Source: Gammaproteobacteria bacterium (GTDB lineage Bacteria; Pseudomonadota; Gammaproteobacteria; Pseudomonadales; GM7GCV1). From it: 6,202 nucleotides of DNA. The notes below the pieces were generated by a model. The model ran no database searches. It had not been told where the DNA came from and saw nothing but the letters and a program-made list of their open reading frames with translations. The DNA is taken from the NCBI GenBank assembly GCA_030830945.1, contig JAURLY010000082.1, positions 1 through 6,202 of the forward strand, in the 5' to 3' direction. A program made the translations under genes and the position numbers. Every line of letters starts with the position of its first letter. Positions within the stretch are counted from its first letter, which is position 1. Of the stretch, positions 6,202 to 6,202 are shown piece after piece.

Positions 6202-6202
6202 G

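Overview
The window looks like chromosomal DNA from a Gram-negative bacterium, most likely a gammaproteobacterium. It encodes two exported proteins that look like outer-membrane beta-barrels, one with a MipA/OmpV-like domain, and an inner-membrane exchanger related to E. coli YrbG. Base composition is moderate, with no skew I could see by eye. I found no phage, plasmid, CRISPR or intact insertion-sequence signal.

Layout, left to right. (1) Minus strand, 1-819: a calcium/sodium antiporter of the CaCA family. Its N-terminal 273 residues are present and its C-terminus runs off the window. (2) 820-1564: about 750 bases without a convincing gene. They hold a 9-codon mini-ORF behind a good ribosome binding site, a perfect 7-bp hairpin and a 114-codon stop-free minus-strand frame I cannot identify. 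(3) Plus strand, 1565-2101: a remnant of a DASS (SLC13/CitT-like) anion transporter. It lacks its N-terminus and has lost a central block, with the ends joined in frame. (4) Minus strand, 4229 to 2189: a two-gene unit behind a good sigma70-type promoter (4272-4299). The first gene encodes a DUF2141 domain joined to a MipA/OmpV-like beta-barrel. The second, starting 25 bases later, encodes another predicted exported barrel of unknown family. (5) Plus strand, 4639-5196: a small PepSY-type membrane protein, divergent from the barrel operon, with a possible promoter about 230 bases upstream and a clear intrinsic terminator at 5319-5348. (6) Minus strand, 5798 to 5340: a PPOX-class split-barrel flavin- or F420-type oxidoreductase whose stop codon lies inside that terminator hairpin. 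(7) Minus strand, from the right edge to 5956: the C-terminal 81 residues of an amidohydrolase-2 family protein.

Functionally this is a patchwork rather than one pathway. The clearest unit is the pair of co-oriented envelope proteins (4229 to 2189), probably co-expressed and acting at the outer membrane. The amidohydrolase and the PPOX protein lie in the same orientation 157 bases apart and may share a transcript. The DASS remnant and the debris beside it suggest local gene decay. I saw no strong evidence for a wholly new system. The DUF2141-MipA fusion with its unknown barrel partner is the best lead.
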